DNA of 64,000 nt from JAIYDQ01 sp034408855 (lineage in GTDB: Bacteria > Planctomycetota > Planctomycetia > Pirellulales > Pirellulaceae): assembly GCA_034408855.1 (NCBI GenBank), contig JAWXCK010000080.1, positions 1-64,000 on the forward strand, given 5' to 3'. The notes under the pieces are model-generated. The model was not told the origin of the DNA and did not search any database. It was given only the letters and a program-made list of their open reading frames with translations. Shown here piece by piece: positions 47,501-56,500 of the stretch. The translations under genes and the position numbers were made by a program. How positions within the stretch are numbered: position 1 is the first letter of the stretch; each line of letters starts with the position of its first letter.

Positions 47501-50500
47501 ACCGCTAAAGTTGATTCGGTTGCCATCTTGACTAACGACAACGGGGATAACGCCAGGAAGCGTAAACTGCGGTCCCGATAGATCCATTGCAGTCTGAAGA
47601 GCTTGAGCAAACTCGACATTCGTCATCGTAGTCAGATAGTTGACCGGTCGAGCAAGTGCGGCGACAGGCGTACTGTTCGTTTGAATCTCAAAGACCTGAC
47701 CATCCATGATGAATCGATCACCGTCAAGAAAATACGGGCCGGCATCTGGGTTGAGATTCAGTGAAAACTGCGGACCCGAATTGAATTCGAATCTTGCGAT
47801 ACCGGGTGTCGCAATGGTAAACGAGTCGCCGTCGTTAATGAGATTGGTGGTCGCTAATCCGGTAACCGACGTTGCTTCCGGAAAGAGCAAGCTAGTTGAA
47901 ACGGTTCCAGGAAGCGGAATCGTTTCAATAAAGCCACGTTCTTGAACATCCGTACCTGCGCCGAGAATAATATCTGGCACAGGGCCAGGGTTATCTGCCG
48001 TCACGATATTGAAGAGGTCGTTACTGTTGAAGGCCGTACCGGTATCCGGGTTGAATAGATAGATAAGGTTCTGTCCGCGTGAAGCAGCCGGGCGCGTGGC
48101 CTGCACTCCGTTTAAACTAGCAGCAGAGGGGATCGCGCGATTGCCAATCGCTATTCCAACTTCAGCGCCAAAATTCGCGAATGTAATCGCGTTGAACTCG
48201 ATTCCTACGTCGGCCGGTTCAAGATTCCCCGTTTGTAGATCCAATTGCTGCGTTTGAATCCCAGATTGGCCAATAGGAGTGAGGGCAGCCGTTCCATCAT
48301 TGACCTGATAATAATTGATCAGATTATCTCGATCGCCACCACCGGTTGCTGACGCTAAGGTGTTGAACGCGCGGACATCGCCGTTGTGTCGTACAGCAAT
48401 GTCTTGAAAATCTTCCGGGGCATTACCAACGACATTCGTGATGTTGCCAGTTCTAGGATTGGCGACGTAAAGAGCAGTGCTGATACCAAGGTCTTGGCTC
48501 AAGTAGAGCGCAACATCGCTCAATGAAAATGGCACAGCCGAGCTAACCGGCAAGAAGCTTGGAACGATCGGAGGCAATGCCGTACTTCCGCCTTGTTGTT
48601 CCACACGATCTTCGACGAGCCATTGTCCACCGTTGGCGGGTTGCCTCCGAATGAGTGGGTCTCCGGTATTGGTATCGTTGATTACCAACAAGCTTAGCGG
48701 AATCATAGCTTGATTGGTGACCGCAAGAAAGTATTGTCCAGCTCTCAGTTCAGTGGCACCGATGAACGGGTCGAGCGTTCCAGACGATCCTCGACCTAAA
48801 TCCGTATTATCCGCGCCTCGCAATGCACCTGCGCGATCGTCCAATATGTTGCTGCTCAATCCGAAGGAAAGCAAATTTCCAGTTGAATTGTAGAGGTACA
48901 TCGACGTGTCGGGACGCCCGATTCCGTCGGCATAGTCGATATCGAAGACGGTCGAGAAGTATTGTGCTAACTGCGTATTCAATAAGTTGTAGCTGATGTT
49001 AAACGTATACCAATCGACGTCTGTCGATGACGAGAGTGAACCGGCAAGGCTCAGTGTTGCCCGATCGGTATCCAATAGGTTGCCAAGATTTTCGGCTCGA
49101 ATGACCGAATCGTTGTCGTTATCGATGATGTTGTCGATAAAGGAACTATCCTGAACTTCGATCTCGGCGGTTTCACCCAAGAGCGGCGAATGTCGAGGGA
49201 CACCGGCCAAATCGATTCCGGTCGAAGCAAAACGAATGTCGGCAAAGGTTACCGACGAACCAGGAAATTCATCGGCTTCGCGCAATCGAATTTGAAGCTG
49301 GTATGCACCTCGCGAACGACCTGGAACCGTCGCAGCGTTGTTGACCAACTGATTGATTCGATCGGCATCGTTGAGCCCGACGGCGTTGCTGCTGCGCACT
49401 CGAACGTGATAGATCGTTGTTTGATTTGTCGGACCTGGAAGCACAACGCGCATCCCAGCGTCTTTCGGATTGGTGCTATACAGATCCTTGGGCTGATTTC
49501 GAGAATCACTCGGATAGACTTCACGAGCTGTCTTACGGAGCGGATTCACCGAATTCGCAGGTAAGTCCGAGCGATACAGCAGGTTCGGATTGATTTCTTC
49601 GTCATACGAGTTATCCGACAACGCGACAATGCGCCCATCGGCATCAATAAGTTCAACGACGGTATCGAGGTTGTTCGACGTCCTGTCGATGTCCAACCAA
49701 ACTTCGGTGCCACCGACCGCATAGAAAGAGTAAACGTCTTTGTCCGATGGCTGATTGATGGTGCCTTGAATCTGGAAGCCAAGTCGAGCGTTCTCGTCGC
49801 CGCTCTTCGCATTGGAAGAAAGCGTTCCAAGTAACTGGCTTCGAGCGGCGGTATCGTTGATGGCCTGTGCAGTACTACGCGCCGGTTCTCGTTCACTAAC
49901 CACCGCTACGTTGCGATCATTCGACTCGGTATCGAATCGAAGCCCTCGCCACTCGCCTGGCCTCGAACCACCGCGCACCTCTTGTGGCAACAACTCTAAA
50001 AAGGTCGTAATCGTTGCCGTTGTCGCGGCAGGATCGATATCCCATGCCAAAGCAGAGGTGACATCCGTAGGTCCAAAGGCCGACCCAAGGACCGGATCGT
50101 TGAAGAGCGGAAGCGTTGCGGCATTGATATTACCGGCAAGTGTGTATTGAGTTCCGGCACCGGCAATGGCTGTGCGTAAAGAGGCAAACTGATCGGCTGC
50201 CCAACCGGCATAGGATGCATTCTGTAAGCCTGTGCCAGCAGTATATATGCCGCCCTGAGCAAATCCGAAGCGTTCAGCTCCATCGACGGTAAAGACTCGG
50301 AAATCGGACTGGCCAGGTGTGCCGCGTGTAAACAGTATATCATCGCTTGGACTTGCTACGTCTTCATCGAGATAATTGATGTAGCGGATGTTGCCTAACG
50401 GCGTTGCACTGGTGAAGGTAAGGGTATTAAATAGCTGCGAAATGCCATTGTCAAAACGACTCTCTACATGCCACGTAACATCGTCACCGTTAGCATTGAC

Positions 50501-53500
50501 AAAGGTCCCTTCACTGACCACCAAATCTGGCGAGACTAGCGTTGGCGGCATGGTGATCGTTGTGGATGCGAGGCTAACGGCAATACCATCGCTTCCGACA
50601 TCGATGTAGTTGATGAAGTCAAAGATAGCATCGAAGTTAGTAAATACCTGCGTTAACCCCTGGGCTGTAATACTGCTCAAACCAATACCGGCCGCAGCGG
50701 GTGCGCCGATTTCATTGCCGCCGCCTGCTTGTGGCTGGTACGAGAAGAACCCTGGCGTCGCCTGAAGCACGTCGTTGTCGATCAAGATTCCATTATCGAT
50801 TTCTGGGCCTGTCGGAAGAACTGTCACGCCGTTGCTAGCTATCAATCCATCGTTGTTCGTATCGACATTCGGTAGCCCATTGGGAGTAAAACCAGCACCC
50901 ACCGAGTCGTCGGTCAAGGTAGTGAGAATGACTGGGAAGCCGGGCTGGCCGACGATCTGAACACTACCGCCAATTCGGTCGGTTATATCAAGGTTACGTC
51001 CGCTGGCCGTTAGTCCATTGGTGTTGTCAGCTGCAAACTTGACAACTAGGCTCGTCGTCGGTTTGCTCTTCAGTCGGAGACCGCCATAGGTATAAAGGTT
51101 TTCCGAAATGACTTCGTCGCGAACAATATGAACAATATCGGCATCATCCCAAACACTTTCCGTTGTAAGCGTTTGCCCACGTATCATCATCCCATTAAAA
51201 CCATTGTTCTTTAACCGATTCTCCTCGATCAATGGTCCTTGATTGTCGGGACGTCCACCAATCTTACCTGTCAATCCCGTCGAACGGCCATAGTCATCGA
51301 GACTCTCTGAGTTGAGCGAATCGACATCGACGTTGATTGCCGCTCCTTGGTTATCCGAAATACGATTGTCGACGATGATCGGCTGAGAGCCGCGAATAAA
51401 CACGGTTGCTGTAAAATTGGTACCTCGACCTGCACGATCGATAGGCGTTCCATCCTCGACGCCGTCACCGTTGTTTTCGAGTCGCGAATTCGCAACTCGC
51501 AATTGTGCTTGATGCCCTTCGATCGCATTGAACGAAGCAAAACCGCCCTCGATTCGAGTCGTCCCGCCGCCATAATTGAGCCGGACATAGTCGAGAGAGC
51601 CCGTGCTCCCTTGTCCGATATAAAGGCCACCCCAGTTACCTGGGATAGGTAACGTTTGGTTAACACCAGTCACCGCATTAACGCGATTGGCCGTATCGAA
51701 TGTTCCGCCTGCTCCGTAGCGAATATCGTTAATACTCGTCATAACGATCGGTTGCTTCATCGAACCCTCAGCCAATAATTGACCTCCACTTTGGACTTCA
51801 ATTCGCGAGCTTCGGAACTTCATGACGGTGCCGGGATCAACGACCAGCGAGCCGTTTAACCGAGCTTTTAATGGACCAGTCAGACTATTATTCAGGAGTG
51901 CGCCTGGCGTCGCCGTGATATCCAAATACGATGTCTCAACTCCTGAAAGCGTTGTCAGTAGGAAAAACTCCGTCGCCGCTCCACCGGCTACCGTTGCCCG
52001 ATAAATTCGCAAGCTTTGGCCAGCCGGAATGCTCGGTAGGTTATCAAGTTGAACTTGGCCATTGGCGACGCCAACAGCGGTCGCCAATGCAACTGTCGTC
52101 GATAAGAAGTTACCGACAATAGGAATCGCTTGGCTTTCGCCTGTCGCCGAAACAAACGAGAATCGGTAGACATACGAGCCTGCCGAAAGCGCATTGGTGA
52201 GCGTGTTGGTGTTCGTACTGAATTGAACACTCACCGGCGGCGGTAGCAACGTCACATCAGGCGTTGCAACCGGCGATAACGTTAGCGGTAAATTGCTATC
52301 AGCGAACGATACAATGCCAGGTGCGACGATACCTACCAATTCGTAAACCGGTAATCCAGATGTCGGCACGATCGCGCGATACACTCGTAAGGTTCGATCG
52401 GCAGGAATAGTCGGTAAATTTCCGATCAGGACTTGATTCTGAGCTACCGTGACGTTGACTTGAATCGGCGCGCCTGCAATTCGGACCGCGACCGTTGTAC
52501 TCTCACTTCCATCGGGTGCGACGAAAGCGAATTGATACAAATAGGTTGCCGATCCAAGCTGACTGCCAGGTGCGTTTAACGGTGTGAACGTCGTCACTAC
52601 ACTCGACGGTGAAATCATGACCGGAGGAAGTACTTCGCTGGCTGGTGCTGGCGAAACAGGTGGCGTCAAGCGAACTGGAATATTGACGTCGATAAAAGAT
52701 CGAGTGCCAGAATTAATAACGCCGACCAAAGTATAATTCGAGGCGATACCTGCAATCACCGGTGCCCGATAGATGCGAAGCATATTTCCGATTGGAATCG
52801 CCGGTAAATTGTTGATATCGACGCGTCCATTGGCAACCCCTGGGGAAGTCAAGACAACGATACCATTGGTTGCCTGCGTCGAAGGACTCTCGCTTCCATC
52901 CGCAGCAACATAGCGATACAGGTAAGCGTAGGTACCGGCGGATAGTCCGCTGGCGAATCCTGGAACGGCCGACGCGGTAAACGTCGACGCCAAACTCGGC
53001 GGAGCCACCAGGGTATTCGGGGTCGTGCCGAGTGGCAAACCGAGCGTAGCGATCTGGTCGACGAATTCGGATTGCGTCGCATCGGTAATCCCGACCAGCC
53101 GATAGTCGCCGTCAACATTGTTGATGACAGTGGCCCGATAAATTGCCAATCGTTGATTCGGTGCCAAAGAGGGAAGGGCGGTAAGTCGAATTTGGTGATC
53201 GGTACCGATCAATGAAATAGGAACTACGATCGAAGTCGTTGCCGATGACGCAGGTCCGGTCACACCATTGGTTATAAAGGCAAGTCGATAGCGATACGTT
53301 CCGGCAGATATACCATTCGTTAAACCGAGCACGGTCGATGTGCTCAATCCGAGCGTCGATGATATGGGCGGAATTGACGTAGCCGTCGCACCACCGGCTG
53401 TGCCTCGAACGATCAAGTTTTCGGAGATCACGTGGACGATATCTAAATCGTCGAATCGTCCAGGTACCGACATCACCTCGGTCGTCGAAGCAGCACCAGT

Positions 53501-56500
53501 TCGCGTCTTCACGAAAAGTCCGTTCACGGAATTCAACAGCAGTCGATTGTTGTGAATATCTGGACCGACGCGATCGAAGTCGGCTATAAAATGCCGTGGC
53601 AGCATCGTAATGGGGTCAAGGAGTGCTCCCAAGCTCTGCGTGATCGGGTCTTGAAAATTGCTCTCTTTAAAACTATTCGGGGTCGCAGACATGGCCGCGT
53701 CGGCCGATCGAGTTATAAAACTATTTCCAATTGCCGGACGAGAATCAACCATGTGAATAGGCGTGATGACTTGCGATACGCCATCAACAATGACCTGACC
53801 ACCGCCGTATCGAAGGTTGCCATGAACGATCGAATTGAGGAAGAGTCCTTGCGATTCCTTGTCCTGTCGAGTCGAAGAAGCTAAGCTCGCATCGATTCGG
53901 CTGCGAATATCAATCCCGCCCCAGTCACCGGGACCGGGAGCCGGAGGAACTGTATCTTTGTTCGTTCCCTTGCCGATAGTATCGTTGATCGACGTAAAGT
54001 AAACGTCCCCTGGAATCGGCTCGTTGGCTGAGTCGACGATGACTTTTCCCGTCGCGCTATCGATAAAGCGAGGTGTTCCTAGAACCTGCAACGCACTGCC
54101 ACTTCGATCTACCGAAATTGTCGTGCTGCCAACACCGATTCGGGCTCGTGTGAGTTTGACAATAGCGCCAGCGTCGACGATGACCGTAACGTTTTTGGGT
54201 ATATCGAAAGTCGTTCCGTCGGCCTGAACTTGCCCCAGTCGATTGAAGCCTATTTCGTAAGCCAAGTTATCTGCTGGCGTTTGAATCAATCCATCCGCAC
54301 CACCATTTCCAACGATACGAATAATCCGATTGGCGATCGGCGATGCGATAGCAGCCGACAAGGCGTCGGAAATCTTTCGGAACGGAGTCGCAATCGAACC
54401 TGTTCCAGTCGCGGTACCCGGAGCAGCTTTATCGACGTAAAAAGTATTGGCTGGTCCGCTCGGAATGAACCAAAAATCGAAAATGCCACCTGGGCGACCA
54501 TCGCTATCGCCATCCAGCGCGGTTCCTTCCGATTGATTAGCTTTTGGTGCTTCACGCATCAATTGATTTTCGGGCGGACGGAAGTCCATCCGCAATTCAT
54601 ATTTCCCTTCAGAACGTCCGCCAAGACCCGAGTCCTCGATATTCGGATCGTAGGCCTGGTTCCCTTTTGCGCTCACGCCAACCATGTATTCGCCGGCACC
54701 GAGGTCCAAGGAAACGAACGAATCTTGACTAAAATAGTCGTCGTTGACTGCGATTTCTTTCCAGCCTGAACTGGTGTTTTGATACAGTTGTAGGGCTGCA
54801 TCCAAGAGGCTGGAATCGCCAAGACGCTCTGCCGATATTTCAATCTTAATCTTGCCGGAAACAGGAAGCCGGAACGAATATAAATCGATATCCTTTCCCT
54901 CGGGTCGATGAACATTCTGCCCATAGACAATGTCAGCGTTGCCCGGAAAAACTAACTCCGTATCGATGCCCGGTCCGATGACCGGATTGTTGCTTTGTAC
55001 GGTAAGACCAGGAACTTCGTCGGCGGTTCCTAACCCAAGCAAGTTCCCGATGCCGCGTGCAAAGGTGCGGAAAAGATCGGAACCGAAAGTGTTTTGATTG
55101 GCCGAATTGAAATCTTGTATGTCGACAATCGTTGCGGCCTGACCATTCGACAAAAGCGGTCCTGTTTCGACAAACGGAAAGCCGGGACGATTTACTGAAA
55201 TCGGGTTGATCGCCCGCATGTCGCCGACTGCAACCGTAATTCCTCGAGTCGCCGTTTCGATAAAGCGTACCCCGAGATAATTTTCATAGAGCGAAACGAT
55301 GCGTCGAACTAATTCCTTCTGATCGTCGGTAATCGCATTGAGCTGAAGGCTACCGCCAGCGGTTCCAAGTAGACCTTGAAAGTTGTATTCGATGACTTCA
55401 ATACCGTCGGTGTCGACACGAGTCACATGCTTCTGATAGCGAATTTCGCGATTCCCAGGTTCCGTATCGGCACCAGGAAAATCAAGCTGGTATGGAGTCG
55501 GGTTCTTAATTTCCGAGCTCAGAATAACCGAGCTAGGTCCGGTCGGCGACGGCGTCCATAGACCCGCGATATTCGTCGCGGTATCAAATCGGCTGCCAGG
55601 ATCGGTGGTAGCCGAAATTTCCGTCGGCTTGGTAAATGGAAGTGGAACCGTCGAAGTCGTACCGGGGCCTGGCAGTGCGAAATTGATTCCTTGGCTCCCT
55701 TCGGTGCTTCCTATTCGAAGTCGAAAAGCACCTTTGCCCCCAGCGCTTGCAAAAATGTCGTCGAGGTTCCGAGCAAACTCGAGTTCAGCCCGAGCTGCTT
55801 CGGCGTTGTACCGAACCACTCGCGGGTAAACGGCTTGATCGTCTTCGGAGGTTATCTTGTCGTTGGTGTACCGCAACTGATAGAAACGAGGATTGGTAAC
55901 ATCGGCCGCGCTCAAATCGCCCTTGTCGAAATAGACGTGAATAATGTTCAGCAGCGGTGCCTTGAGCGAACCATTGGCTTGACGTTCAATCGGGATTGGC
56001 TGAGGGACTACCGATTCGATGCGCACACCCAAGTCGAGTACAAAGCCGAGACTTGTGCTGACTCCGTTGTTATAGGCTTCACCGTTGGCGTTCTTGAGAG
56101 TGGATACGCCTCGACCCAAAATATCGATTCGATACGAGTCATCCGGCAGAGCTTCTGCAAATCGAATAATGACTTCGCGACCGGTATCGCCAAGTCCGAT
56201 ATAACCGGGCTTGATCAATGTGTCGGCGACGCCAGTCAATTTGATAGCAGGATTGTTAGTAGGAAAGACTCCGATGGGTGTCGATAGACTGCCGCTGACG
56301 AGTCTCGCTTGGAGAATATTCGCCGCTGCCGCGCTGCCATTGATCGCGCTGATAAATTGATCGACGGTCGTTCTGAACTGTGCACTGCTATTGGTTTGAA
56401 TCCGAACGATGTTTCCTGACGCGGTAACGATCGGAAGACCAGCTCCACCAAAATCTCGTGAGCTAATTTCCAATTGAGCCGAAAGTCCTAGCGGACCACT

